64,000 nt of DNA from Rhizobium leguminosarum (GTDB lineage Bacteria > Pseudomonadota > Alphaproteobacteria > Rhizobiales > Rhizobiaceae), in NCBI RefSeq assembly GCF_002953715.1, contig NZ_CP025012.1, positions 3,922,501-3,986,500 on the forward strand, given 5' to 3'. A model generated the notes under the pieces. That model did not search any database, was not told where the DNA came from, and saw nothing but the letters and a program-made list of their open reading frames with translations. Below, in pieces: positions 1 through 8,576 of the stretch. The translations under genes and the position numbers were made by a program. Numbering within the stretch: the stretch's first letter is position 1; each line of letters starts with the position of its first letter.

Positions 1-177
1 GAGGCGAAAGTCGAAAATGCAAGCTTCCTCGGCGCGGCCACACGTCTCAGCGTCGATCTCAAGGGCAGCCGGCTGCATGTCATGCTGCCGGCGGGCGCGC
101 CGGTGCCGGATGTCGGCGCCGGTATCCGCCTCGCCTGGCAACCGGCCGATATCCACTACATGGATGATGCGGCATGA
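1..177 (+). CDS. Spermidine/putrescine-type ABC transporter ATP-binding protein, C-terminal end only (YdcT-like)
   Basis: Only the last 58 codons lie in the window; reading frame 1 is open from base 1 to the TGA at 175-177. The residues match the TOBE-like C-terminal domain of PotA/YdcT-type ATPases (pattern F-L-G-A-x-x-R and a final L-A-W-Q-P-x-D-I-H motif). The stop overlaps the start of the next permease gene as ATGA, so translation is probably coupled. The following two permeases and the patD homologue match the order of the E. coli ydcSTUV-patD operon, which suggests putrescine or a related polyamine as substrate. The Walker motifs lie upstream of the window and cannot be checked. Confidence 0.85.
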   Translation, partial: EAKVENASFLGAATRLSVDLKGSRLHVMLPAGAPVPDVGAGIRLAWQPADIHYMDDAA

Positions 178-1136
178 CGGCGCTCACCATCACAGGCGGC
201 AAGACATCGATCCTTCCGGGACGCGGCGGGTTCTTCGGCCAGCTGTCGGATGCCTTCTGGCGGCACCCGAAGCTCTTGCTCTTCCTGATGCTGACGCCGC
301 CGCTGCTCTGGCTCGGCATCATCTATATCGGCTCACTGATCGCCCTGCTTCTGCAGAGCTTCTTCTCGATCGACGATTTCTCCGGGCTGGTGAATACCGA
401 ATTCACCCTCTCGACCTATGCCCAACTGCTGAATCCTGCGAATTTCGACATCATCATCCGCACCCTGGTCATGTCGGCGCTGGTCACCGTCGCTGCCGCC
501 CTGATCGGCTTCCCCATCGCCTATTATGCGGCGCGTTATGCGCAAGGCAAATGGAAGGCGCTCTTCTATCTCGGCGTCATGCTGCCGCTCTGGTCGAGCT
601 ATCTCGTCAAGATCTACGCCTGGAAGCTGATCCTCGCCAAGGAGGGCATCCTCACCTGGATCTTCGAGAAGCTCCATCTCTCCTGGCTGCTCGATGCCAT
701 CCTGAACCTGCCCGTCATCGGCGGAAACTCGCTGTCGGTCAGCTATCTCGGCACCTTCATCGTCTTCGTCTATATCTGGCTCCCCTATATGATCCTGCCG
801 ACGCAGGCGGCCCTCGAGCGGGTGCCCGGCAACCTGATCGAGGCCTCGGCGGATCTCGGCGCCACGCCGCGTCAGACCTTCCGCACCGTGCTCCTGCCCT
901 TGGCGCTGCCCGGCATCGTCGCCGGTTCGATCTTCACCTTCTCGCTGACATTGGGTGATTACATCATCCCGCAGATCATCGGCTCGTCCAGGCTCTTCAT
1001 CGGCCAGGCGGTCTATGCCCAGCAGGGAACGGCCGGTAATGTGCCGCTCGCCGCCGCCTTCTCCGTCGTGCCGATCGTCATCATGGCGCTTTATCTGTCG
1101 CTCGCCAGGAAATTGGGGGCGTTCGATGCGCTCTGA
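174..1136 (+). CDS. Polyamine-type ABC transporter permease (YdcU/PotB family)
   Basis: A 320-residue inner-membrane permease. Hydrophobic segments are visible near residues 34-62, 93-118, 129-152, 188-208, 246-262 and 293-310, the usual six-helix layout of PotB/PotC-type proteins. The ATPase-coupling EAA loop is at about 223-248 (E-A-S-A-D-L-G-A and later L-P-G-I). The start codon overlaps the upstream ATPase stop by 4 bp, and the downstream permease starts inside its 3' end, so all are one operon. Its partners would be the ATPase before it, the YdcV-like permease after it and a binding protein upstream of the window. Substrate is inferred from context only. Confidence 0.9.
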   Translation: MTALTITGGKTSILPGRGGFFGQLSDAFWRHPKLLLFLMLTPPLLWLGIIYIGSLIALLLQSFFSIDDFSGLVNTEFTLSTYAQLLNPANFDIIIRTLVMSALVTVAAALIGFPIAYYAARYAQGKWKALFYLGVMLPLWSSYLVKIYAWKLILAKEGILTWIFEKLHLSWLLDAILNLPVIGGNSLSVSYLGTFIVFVYIWLPYMILPTQAALERVPGNLIEASADLGATPRQTFRTVLLPLALPGIVAGSIFTFSLTLGDYIIPQIIGSSRLFIGQAVYAQQGTAGNVPLAAAFSVVPIVIMALYLSLARKLGAFDAL

Positions 1137-1938
1137 CCTCAAGAGATCGCCACTGCCCCTGAAGATCGCCGCAGCCGGCGGGCTGCTCTTCCTGCACCTG
1201 CCGATCCTGCTGATCTTCGTCTATGCCTTCACGACGGAGGAAAAGAGCTATCAATGGCCGCCGCCCGGGCTGACGCTGCGGTGGTTTGCCGTCGCCTGGA
1301 ACCGGCCGGACGTCTGGTCGGCGCTTGGCCTTTCCGTGCAGGTCGCCGTCATCGCCACGGCGATCGCGCTGGTCCTCGGCACGCTCTGTGCAGCAGCCGT
1401 CAGCCAGACGAAATTCTTCGGCCGCGAGGCGATCTCGCTGCTGGTCATCCTGCCGATCGCCCTTCCCGGCATCATCACCGGCATTGCCCTGCGCTCCGCC
1501 TTCAGTCTGTTCGACATCCCGTTTTCGGTCTGGACCATCGTGCTCGGCCACGCTACCTTCTGCGTGGTCGTCGTCTACAACAATGCGGTTGCCCGCTTCC
1601 GCCGCACCTCAGGCTCGCTGATCGAGGCCTCGATGGATCTCGGCGCCGACGGCTTCCAGACCTTCCGTCATGTCATCCTGCCGAATATCGGCACCGCCCT
1701 TCTTGCTGGCGGCATGCTTGCCTTCGCCCTGTCTTTCGACGAGGTCATCGTCACCACCTTCACCGGCGGCCAGCAATCGACCTTGCCGATCTGGATGCTC
1801 GAAGAACTCATCCGCCCGCGCCAGCGCCCTGTCACCAATGTGGTCGCCATGGTCGTGGTGCTCGTCACCTTCCTGCCGATCCTGGCAGCCTATTACCTCA
1901 CCCGCGATGGCGACCAGATCGCCGGCGCCGGCAAATGA
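1126..1938 (+). CDS. Polyamine-type ABC transporter permease (YdcV/PotC family)
   Basis: A 270-residue permease beginning MRSDLKRS; I chose the ATG at 1126 because it overlaps the previous stop by 11 bp and gives the usual PotC length, although the frame is open further upstream. It has an N-terminal transmembrane helix (about 15-35), further helices near 69-92, 101-125, 133-155, 186-205 and 240-258, and an EAA loop at about 168-190 (E-A-S-M-D-L-G-A). It forms the second half of the membrane channel with the preceding permease. The aldehyde dehydrogenase gene follows 13 bp later, so uptake and catabolism are transcriptionally linked. Confidence 0.9.
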   Translation: MRSDLKRSPLPLKIAAAGGLLFLHLPILLIFVYAFTTEEKSYQWPPPGLTLRWFAVAWNRPDVWSALGLSVQVAVIATAIALVLGTLCAAAVSQTKFFGREAISLLVILPIALPGIITGIALRSAFSLFDIPFSVWTIVLGHATFCVVVVYNNAVARFRRTSGSLIEASMDLGADGFQTFRHVILPNIGTALLAGGMLAFALSFDEVIVTTFTGGQQSTLPIWMLEELIRPRQRPVTNVVAMVVVLVTFLPILAAYYLTRDGDQIAGAGK

Positions 1939-1951
1939 AAGGGAGAACATC

Positions 1952-3379
1952 ATGGATATCCAAATGCTGATCGGTTCCCGCTTCGAAAGAGGCACGGAGA
2001 CGGAAGAGCACATCCTGAACCCGAAGACGGGCGAGACGGTGATCGACCTTCCGGAAGCCTCGCTCTCCCAGGTCGATGCTGCCGTCGATGCCGCCGAAAA
2101 AGCCTTCACCAGCTGGTCGCAGACGACGCCTGGCGAGCGTTCCGGCTACCTGCTGAAGATCGCCGACGCCATCGAGAAGGATGCCGTCGGCTTCGCCACA
2201 CTGGAGGCGCTGAACTGCGGCAAGCCGATCAATGCCGTGCTGAACGACGAAATCCCGGCGATCGTCGATTGTTATCGCTTCTTCGCCGGCGCCGTGCGCA
2301 ACCTGCACGCACCGGCGGCCGGTGAATATCTGCCTGGCCACACCTCGATGATCCGCCGCGATCCTATCGGCATCGTCGGCTCGATCGCGCCGTGGAACTA
2401 TCCGCTGATGATGATGGCCTGGAAGCTGGCGCCGGCCATTGCCGGCGGCAATACCGTCGTCTTCAAGCCTTCGGAGCAGACGCCGCTGACGGCGCTGAAA
2501 ATGGCCAAGCTGCTCTCCGAAATCCTTCCCGAAGGCGTTGTCAACGTTATCCTCGGCCGTGGCGAAAGTGTCGGCAACGCCCTGATCAATCATGCCAAGA
2601 TCGGCATGGTCTCGATCACCGGCGATGTCGCAACCGGCAAGAAGGTGCTGCAGGCCGCCGCTAAGACGGTCAAGCGGACCCATCTGGAACTCGGCGGCAA
2701 GGCCCCGGTCATCGTCTTCGACGATGCCGATATCGATGCCGTTGTCGCAGGCATCCGCACCTTCGGCTATTACAATGCCGGCCAGGATTGCACGGCCGCC
2801 TGTCGCATCTATGCCGATGCCAAGGTCTACGACAATTTCGTCGCCGACCTCTCCTCAGCCGTCTCGAGCATCCGCTTCAACCAGGCCGACGATACCGAAA
2901 ACGAGATCGGCCCCCTGATCTCCAGGCGCCAGCGCGACCGCGTCGAGAGCTTCGTCGCCCGTGCTTCCGAGCACAAGCACATGGAGATCACCGCAGGCGG
3001 CAAGGTCTCCGGTGACAAGGGCTTCTTCTTCACGCCGACGGTCATTGCAGGCGCCCTGCAGGACGACGAGATCGTCCGCCGCGAGGTCTTCGGCCCGGTC
3101 GTCTCGGTCACCCGCTTCTCCGATGCCGATGATGCCGTTGCCTGGGCAAACGATAGCGATTACGGCCTGGCCTCCTCCGTCTGGACCAAGGATATCGGCC
3201 GCGGCATGAAGACCGCCGCCCGCCTGCAATATGGCTGCACCTGGATCAACACGCATTTCATGCTGGTCAACGAGATGCCGCATGGCGGCCTCAAACAGTC
3301 GGGCTACGGCAAGGACATGTCGGTCTACGCACTGGAGGACTACACCGCCGTACGCCACGTGATGATCAATCACGGCTGA
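1952..3379 (+). CDS. patD: Gamma-aminobutyraldehyde dehydrogenase (PatD/YdcW family)
   Basis: A 475-residue NAD-dependent aldehyde dehydrogenase of family length (E. coli PatD is 474). The ATG at 1952 follows an AAGGGAGA ribosome-binding site. Expected landmarks are present: S-I-A-P-W-N-Y-P near 144-151, the general-base Glu in E-L-G-G-K (E246), and the catalytic Cys in G-Q-D-C-T-A-A-C (C280). Long stretches recall E. coli PatD, for example Y-N-A-G-Q-D-C-T-A-A-C-R-I-Y and Y-G-C-T-W-I-N-T-H-F-M-L-V. PatD oxidises 4-aminobutanal, made from putrescine by PatA, to GABA. The genomic order transporter-patD is that of ydcSTUV-patD. A related betaine-aldehyde activity cannot be excluded from sequence alone. 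Confidence 0.9.
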   Translation: MDIQMLIGSRFERGTETEEHILNPKTGETVIDLPEASLSQVDAAVDAAEKAFTSWSQTTPGERSGYLLKIADAIEKDAVGFATLEALNCGKPINAVLNDEIPAIVDCYRFFAGAVRNLHAPAAGEYLPGHTSMIRRDPIGIVGSIAPWNYPLMMMAWKLAPAIAGGNTVVFKPSEQTPLTALKMAKLLSEILPEGVVNVILGRGESVGNALINHAKIGMVSITGDVATGKKVLQAAAKTVKRTHLELGGKAPVIVFDDADIDAVVAGIRTFGYYNAGQDCTAACRIYADAKVYDNFVADLSSAVSSIRFNQADDTENEIGPLISRRQRDRVESFVARASEHKHMEITAGGKVSGDKGFFFTPTVIAGALQDDEIVRREVFGPVVSVTRFSDADDAVAWANDSDYGLASSVWTKDIGRGMKTAARLQYGCTWINTHFMLVNEMPHGGLKQSGYGKDMSVYALEDYTAVRHVMINHG

Positions 3380-3529
3380 CCGGCGGGAAAGGCAAGGGTA
3401 CGAAATTCGACGCAATGCCCATCGGTAGCACCGGGAGGGTGCTCCCCAGAGATCGCCATTCCATTCAAGCGATCTGGAACATTTTCCCGGTTGCCGCGTC
3501 TTTCCCAAGCAAACGCAAAGGATGATGTC

Positions 3530-3703
3530 ATGCTGAAATGGGCTCTGATATTTTTTGTCATTTCGATCATCGCCGGCTTCTTCGGTTTTTCCGGCGTTTC
3601 TGCAGCGACCGCGACGATCGCACGCGTTCTCTTCGGCATTGCGCTGGTGATCTTCCTGATCTTCCTTGTCCTTGCGCTGATGGCCGGCCAGGCGATCCTG
3701 TGA
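3530..3703 (+). CDS. DUF1328 family small membrane protein
   Basis: A 57-residue protein starting MLKWALIFFV, preceded by an AAAGGAT ribosome-binding site at about 3517-3523. It has two hydrophobic segments (about 4-25 and 30-54) separated by a short polar stretch with alternating Ala/Thr. This is the compact pattern of the DUF1328/YtjA family, common in Proteobacteria and without a settled role. The frame stays open upstream to about 3491, but the extension lacks a ribosome-binding site. The gene stands alone between patD and a convergent lipoprotein gene, with a strong hairpin right after its stop. Confidence 0.85.
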   Translation: MLKWALIFFVISIIAGFFGFSGVSAATATIARVLFGIALVIFLIFLVLALMAGQAIL

Positions 3704-3709
3704 GCGGTC

Positions 3710-3745
3710 GCGGGGGCCGCTGCGCATTGCGCTTGCGGCCCCCGC
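3710..3745. terminator. GC-rich hairpin between convergent genes
   Basis: A perfect 11-bp stem, GCGGGGGCCGC at 3710-3720 and GCGGCCCCCGC at 3735-3745, closes a 14-nt loop that itself contains GCGC/GCGC. It lies 7 bp after the DUF1328 stop and 38 bp after the end of the convergent lipoprotein gene. No T-run follows on either strand, so intrinsic termination is uncertain. Confidence 0.5.
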
Positions 3746-3782
3746 CGGCTGTTGTCGCCACAGCCCCTTTAAGCCCCGCGGC

Positions 3783-4478
3783 CTATTTCAACTCGGCAAG
3801 CAGGGCATCGGCACCTTTGCGGACGCCCACCATGGAGGCGTCCATCGCCGTGAAGCTTGCGCCGATATTCATCGCATTGGGATATTGCTTGGTGACATAG
3901 GAAGACACGAGCCGGTTGCTCGCAGCATCATAGATCTCCACGGCATAATTCACCGAACCGGTCATCGAACCTTCTCGGCCGCGAGCGGCCTGGACGGTGT
4001 TGTACAATCCGCCTGCGACGTCGATGCGCGTGACCGTTCCGAGTACCGCAGTCGTCGCCTTCGCACCCGTCAACGTCAGATGCAATCTGAGAGTTGCCGG
4101 AGCGACTGCACTGACGACCGCAAAGCGCGTCTTCAATTTTTCGGTGAATTGAGTCTGCATGTAATTGGCCAGGAAGCTCCTGTCCTTTTCCGGAAGCTTG
4201 CCAAACTGACTGTCAGGTCCGTTATAGACGGTAACGGGATCGACAATGATCCGGTTGTACTGGCTCCAGTTGACTTTCGTCTGATAGCGATACGGCACGC
4301 GGCCGGTTTTATCCTCAATGTTCGGCTGGAGCTGTGATGCCGAAGCAAGTCCGGAATAAACCGTGGGGTCAGGGGTCGTGCATGCGGCAACGCTCGAACA
4401 GGCGAGCATGAGTGCAACGCCGATTTTCAGATTTATTATCAATGACTTGGCTCCAGCTTTGGAAATGCCGAATGGCAT
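3783..4478 (-). CDS. DUF3313 family lipoprotein
   Basis: A 231-residue exported lipoprotein. The N-terminus has a basic region, a hydrophobic core and a lipobox ending A-A-C-T near residue 33, so the mature protein should be lipid-anchored after signal peptidase II cleavage. The remainder (S-G-L-A-S-A-S-Q-L-Q-P, then a Y-x-R-I-I-V-D-P-V block) resembles the DUF3313 family of envelope lipoproteins, whose function is not known. It stands alone upstream of the two-component genes in the same orientation, after a 136-bp gap. The gene is convergent with the DUF1328 gene. Confidence 0.8.
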   Translation of the reverse strand: MPFGISKAGAKSLIINLKIGVALMLACSSVAACTTPDPTVYSGLASASQLQPNIEDKTGRVPYRYQTKVNWSQYNRIIVDPVTVYNGPDSQFGKLPEKDRSFLANYMQTQFTEKLKTRFAVVSAVAPATLRLHLTLTGAKATTAVLGTVTRIDVAGGLYNTVQAARGREGSMTGSVNYAVEIYDAASNRLVSSYVTKQYPNAMNIGASFTAMDASMVGVRKGADALLAELK

Positions 4479-4614
4479 GGGATCTGCTGGAACCGGTTTT
4501 ATGGAATTCGAATGTTGCTGTGTTTGCTATGATATGCGGAAATGTTCGCGAGCCGTCTTTTGCTGCGAATGCAGCGCGATGCGTGACGACGCCACGACCA
4601 CGACGGGCAGTAAG

Positions 4615-5991
4615 TCAATGTGATGAAGGGATCGACGGCGAGCCTCCGGGCTGGATCCCCTGAGGGGCGGGAAGATCGATCACGACGACCAGGCCGGTTG
4701 GCTTCCTGTCCAACAACGTCAATTGTCCATTGTGCGCTTTGGTGACGATTCCTTTGGCGATCGGAAGGCCGAGTCCAAGCCCGGAGCCGCCTTTGGCACC
4801 GATCTGGCGGGATTTATCCACTTTGAAGAACGGCTCCAGAACTTTCGCCTTGGCCTCATCGGTCAAACCTGGGCCGTTGTCGCCCACCGATATTTTGATC
4901 CCGCCATCGTCGCTCTCTTGCAGATCGATTTCGACTTGCTTTGCATAACGAGACGCATTGTCGACCAGATTGGTAATTGCCCGAGTAAGGGCCTGAGGTT
5001 TGCAGATAAACGCCAGCCGCCGCGGACCGGTGAAGCTCACATCGATGCCCATGTCGGAGAAGTCTGTCGCAATCGTCTGCAGCAGGCTTGAGATATCGAC
5101 CTTTCGATCAGCCTCCGCAGTGGATGCGTCTTTAAAAAAGGCCAGGCACTCGTCGATCATGAAACTCAAGGTGGCGATATCGGCCAGCATCAGGCTGCGA
5201 AGCTCGGGCTCGCCGGAACGCTCGGCACGCATCCGCAATCTCGTCAGGGGTGTCCTGAGATCATGACCCACGCCACTCAGCATTCTTGTTCGATCCTCTG
5301 CCATGCTCTGGATTCGATCGCTCATGACGTTCAGCGATTCCGCCAGACTTCGAATCTCGGATGCGCCGTCCGGCTCGAAAGGCTTTTCCCAGCTGCCCTC
5401 CATGCTCGCTCGCTTTGCAGCGGCGGCAAAGTGCCTCAGAGGTTCGGTGATGAGCCAGCTGCTGAAATATGCGAGCAGCACCAGTGGGATGACGATTTTC
5501 AAAAATCCGCTCGCCGCGGCTGGAACAAACCAGACGTAGCTGGGAAAAACCGGCAGTTGAAAGACAAGCGCGCGCTTGTCGTCGATTCCGACAGTCAGTA
5601 CATCAGGGTGTGATTGACCGATGGCGAAGCGATGAAATGCCGCGAAAATATTGTCGGCGAGCATTGTGTTGATGCGCGCCACCAGCTCGCTTGGAGATAC
5701 CATCTGCTGTTTGCCGGCAAGCGGCCGGTCCAGCGACAATTTTTCGACCTCAACGCCGAGCGCTGCTGCTCTCTTGAGAACGGCGACTTCGTCTTGCGCT
5801 GAACTTGCCTGGGCAAATTGCTCCGCGACCATCGCCGCTTTGGCAGCAAACAGGCCGTTTTGAAACCCGCGATCATGACGGCCGTAGATATAGGGCTCCA
5901 TGGCGGTCGCCACGACGGAAACGAGCACGACAAGGAAGGTCGCCAATATGAGGATCTGGCTTTGGATCGAAGCTCGCCGGAAATTTCTCAA
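4615..5991 (-). CDS. Membrane sensor histidine kinase (EnvZ/OmpR-type pair)
   Basis: A 458-residue inner-membrane kinase. A first transmembrane helix at about 12-31 and a second at about 160-181 bracket a periplasmic sensor of roughly 130 residues. A HAMP linker follows (about 182-235). The phospho-acceptor His is in G-V-G-H-D-L-R-T-P-L (H243). The ATPase domain shows the N box (N-L-V-D-N-A, 341-346), D-N-G-P-G at about 371-375, and G-G-S-G-L-G-L-G at 401-408. Its start overlaps the stop of the response regulator by 4 bp, so the two are co-translated. The signal is unknown; the sensor region has no recognisable fold. Confidence 0.93.
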   Translation of the reverse strand: MRNFRRASIQSQILILATFLVVLVSVVATAMEPYIYGRHDRGFQNGLFAAKAAMVAEQFAQASSAQDEVAVLKRAAALGVEVEKLSLDRPLAGKQQMVSPSELVARINTMLADNIFAAFHRFAIGQSHPDVLTVGIDDKRALVFQLPVFPSYVWFVPAAASGFLKIVIPLVLLAYFSSWLITEPLRHFAAAAKRASMEGSWEKPFEPDGASEIRSLAESLNVMSDRIQSMAEDRTRMLSGVGHDLRTPLTRLRMRAERSGEPELRSLMLADIATLSFMIDECLAFFKDASTAEADRKVDISSLLQTIATDFSDMGIDVSFTGPRRLAFICKPQALTRAITNLVDNASRYAKQVEIDLQESDDGGIKISVGDNGPGLTDEAKAKVLEPFFKVDKSRQIGAKGGSGLGLGLPIAKGIVTKAHNGQLTLLDRKPTGLVVVIDLPAPQGIQPGGSPSIPSSH

Positions 5992-6710
5992 GAGAGACGC
6001 TCTACCTTGGATGCGAAGAGATAACCGCCCAGCCGCACCGTCTTGATGAACGTCGGATCTTTCAGATTTGGTTCGATCTTTTGCCTGACCCGGCTGATGT
6101 GGGCGTCGATGCTGCGCTCGACCGGCCCCGCTGATCCGGCATGTGTCATCGACAAGAGCTGTTCACGCGTCAAAACCTTGTTGGGATTGCAGCAGAAGGC
6201 CAGAAGGATATCGAACTCCGCGGTTGTCATGGAAACCTGCGCTCCGTCCGCGTCGTGGAGTTGACGGCTTTTTGGATCGATGCGCCATCCCGAGAACATC
6301 ATCGGTCCAAGTGCTTCCTCCTGATGATGAGCATATGACGCTCTGCGGAGAATACTCTTGATCCGGGCCAGCAGCTCGCGGGAGTTGAATGGTTTCGTGA
6401 CATAGTCATCGGCTCCGAGCTCCAGGCCGAGAATGCGGTCGATATCCTCCTGGAGCGCCGTCAGCATCAGGATTGGCACCGAACACGACGCACGAAGCCG
6501 CCTGCAGATGCTGAAGCCGTCCTCGCCCGGCAACATCGCATCGAGGACGACGAGATCGAATTGCTGTCGCGCCATCATTCGATCCATAGCCGCGCCGCTG
6601 TCCACCGACGAGGCCTCGAAGCCGCTGGTTCGAACAAGGTCCACCAGCATATCTGCGATTGCCGGATCGTCTTCGACGATGAGGATATGAACCTGATTGG
6701 GAACTGCCAT
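5988..6710 (-). CDS. OmpR-family response regulator
   Basis: A 240-residue two-component regulator. The receiver has the acidic pair E-D-D at 13-15, phospho-acceptor Asp57 (V-V-L-D-A-M-L-P-G), Thr84 and Lys106 (Y-V-T-K-P-F). The C-terminal half (about 135-235) is a winged-helix OmpR/PhoB DNA-binding domain, with S-M-T-T-A-E-F-D-I-L-L-A and later R-S-I-D-A-H-I-S-R-V-R-Q-K-I. It is the first gene of the pair with the downstream kinase. The ATG at 6710 has only a weak upstream purine stretch. Target genes are not evident here, though the adjacent lipoprotein is a plausible candidate by proximity only. Confidence 0.93.
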   Translation of the reverse strand: MAVPNQVHILIVEDDPAIADMLVDLVRTSGFEASSVDSGAAMDRMMARQQFDLVVLDAMLPGEDGFSICRRLRASCSVPILMLTALQEDIDRILGLELGADDYVTKPFNSRELLARIKSILRRASYAHHQEEALGPMMFSGWRIDPKSRQLHDADGAQVSMTTAEFDILLAFCCNPNKVLTREQLLSMTHAGSAGPVERSIDAHISRVRQKIEPNLKDPTFIKTVRLGGYLFASKVERLS

Positions 6711-6959
6711 TTCTTACGCCATCGTCATTCGTTCTCTTGCCGGGAGATGTCTCTCGGCGCGAAATTACCACGTTTCACCGTGCCTCGGTCAGGCGGCCTC
6801 GGCCACTGTCAACCGCAGTGGTTAATCTCGCGGACATCAGACACCACACGATCTGTCGCCGCGCCGACACGGCTCCGCCTTTAGGATATCAAGTATCGTG
6901 CAATGCTATATTCGATAATGTTGAGATATGTTGCGGGATTTCCGACACGGAGCCCGCCG

Positions 6960-7238
6960 TCAAAACTGCCTTTCGGGGTCACCGCTGACTTCCACATGGT
7001 CACCTCGGATTGCGCTATCGATGATGACGGTGGCGATGAAACACATCCGAACGACCAGCAGGCAAAAGAACACCAGAGAGACGATCGCCGTCGTGTAATG
7101 CTTCAACGCTGAGCGCTTCGGCAGCCATGCGGTGAGCTTGTGGAGAACATTTCTGGCGAGACGACCGAGCGCCACGAGCACGAACAATGCCGTGATGATA
7201 TATCCACTCGCTGACGCTGCCCCGAGCAACTGAAACAT
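6960..7238 (-). CDS. Possible small membrane protein, unknown function
   Basis: A 92-residue frame starting MFQLLGAASA. It has two hydrophobic segments (about 7-26 and 50-74) separated by a basic loop rich in Arg/Lys, which is membrane-protein-like rather than random. The frame remains open upstream to 7499, but that part has the composition of non-coding shadow sequence. There is no clear ribosome-binding site before the ATG at 7238. I do not recognise a family, and a spurious frame remains possible. Confidence 0.4.
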   Translation of the reverse strand: MFQLLGAASASGYIITALFVLVALGRLARNVLHKLTAWLPKRSALKHYTTAIVSLVFFCLLVVRMCFIATVIIDSAIRGDHVEVSGDPERQF

Positions 7239-7432
7239 GAGAAGACACCCGCACCAAGTAAGAAGTTCTGGTTTCGGAATGACGCTTTCAAGCCGACGAA
7301 ACCCGGTAGAAAGATGCCCATAGGATCCGTCGGGAACGTGGCGCAGCGTGGACAGCCGGAGAGACAGGGCACGGTCATCGGGATCTGAACCGGGTGAAGA
7401 CCGGTCCGTCGGGGATGAGAATGCGCCCACGT

Positions 7433-7915
7433 CTAATCGGCCCGTTCTGCGCTGGGCGCGGCGCGGCGACTTAACAGAAGAGATGTGGCGGCCCGCCACC
7501 GGGATGCCTTCGCCGTGCTTGCAATCACTGTCCCGTTTGCGGCCGGATCTCTTCGGACTGCACTAACCCTGCCTGTCCTTGACTCCGTGAGGGCCGCGAT
7601 CCTTCTTAGAAATGCATCGCTGTCGAACTCCTTCGACGAGCGGACGGACTTCGTGGCCGACTGGACAGTATGGAAAAACACCTCCAGATTGATGACCGGT
7701 ATCGGCTTGATATTTCGGACCATGTCGATATCCGATCGCATCGTTACGGCCAGAAAATATCGGTCCGAACGCAAGGCGTCGAAGAGTTCCGGCACCGAGG
7801 ACACAGCCGCCGCGACATATCCGTTCTCATTCAATTTCGAGACGATGTCGCAGGCAGCGTCTTTTGCGAGAAAGACGAGAATTGGCTGTTGCTGATTGTT
7901 TTGCGCGGAAGGCAT
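7433..7915 (-). CDS. Receiver-like protein lacking the phospho-acceptor Asp, function unknown
   Basis: A 160-residue protein. I start it at the ATG at 7915 because an AGGAG lies about 10 nt upstream; an in-frame GTG at 7918 would give 7 nt spacing. Residues up to about 110 alternate hydrophobic strands and amphipathic helices like a CheY fold (P-I-L-V-F-L-A-K-D, then E-L-F-D-A-L-R-S-D-R-Y-F-L-A-V-T-M). The usual acidic pair is absent and the strand that should end in Asp reads F-L-A-V-T-M. The tail after about residue 115 is basic and probably disordered. It may be an atypical receiver that binds without phosphorylation; this is inference. Confidence 0.55.
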   Translation of the reverse strand: MPSAQNNQQQPILVFLAKDAACDIVSKLNENGYVAAAVSSVPELFDALRSDRYFLAVTMRSDIDMVRNIKPIPVINLEVFFHTVQSATKSVRSSKEFDSDAFLRRIAALTESRTGRVSAVRRDPAANGTVIASTAKASRWRAATSLLLSRRAAPSAERAD

Positions 7916-8045
7916 CACTGGCACACTCCTGACCTGTCGCCAAAAGTGTAGCCCGCATCGACGCTTCTGTTTGTTCGGTTTTATTCGGTTTTATTGCGCC
8001 TGCGAGCGCTCGCGAAATTCAGCCCCGTGATCGGACCTCGGGCAT

Positions 8046-8489
8046 TCACGACAACGCCGCCCTGAGCCAGGGAGGCATCCCGGCCCGCCTTCGCAGCAGA
8101 TTGTCGATCGATATCGATCCCGCACCCGAAGCCACCAGGACGAACATGCCGCCCGCAATCGCCAGGTCCTTCTCGAAATGCAGCAGCTCGTTCTGGCTCT
8201 CAAAATTCGTGTGAAAGAGCAAGGCGGTCGCCAGGCAGAAGAGCGCCAGCGCCAGTGCGCCAAGCCGGCTGAGGAGCCCTGTCGCAACGGAAAGGCCGGC
8301 GCCGATCTGAAGGGCAATGGTGGCAAGCGCGACCGGTGCCGAAAGACCCAGTTTCGCGAAAGTGTCGATGGTCGCAGTGATATCTGCCGCGAGTGACCAA
8401 CCTTCGTGCAGGAAGATCAGCGACAGCAGAAGCCTGCCGAGGAGAAGAATGAGATCGGCCAGTCGGGGCCGGCTTGACGCGTTTTCCAT
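8046..8489 (-). CDS. DoxX family membrane protein
   Basis: A 147-residue protein with four hydrophobic segments (about 10-30, 46-70, 73-92 and 104-124), the layout of the DoxX/DoxD family. The sequence L-G-R-L-L-L-S-L-I-F-L-H-E-G at 15-28 fits the family's first helix. Two adjacent ATG codons exist (8492 and 8489); the second is 5 nt after GGAGG and is preferred. The family is loosely linked to oxidative stress and membrane redox functions, but no activity can be stated for this member. It stands alone between the receiver-like gene and the DUF1345 gene. Confidence 0.85.
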   Translation of the reverse strand: MENASSRPRLADLILLLGRLLLSLIFLHEGWSLAADITATIDTFAKLGLSAPVALATIALQIGAGLSVATGLLSRLGALALALFCLATALLFHTNFESQNELLHFEKDLAIAGGMFVLVASGAGSISIDNLLRRRAGMPPWLRAALS

Positions 8490-8576
8490 CATACCCTCCG
8501 GTTTTGAAGAGCGGGTGGTTCGGCCCGCTCATGCGTTCAGCTCCTCAGAGCCTCGCAGCCGCTTTGGCAAGATGCA

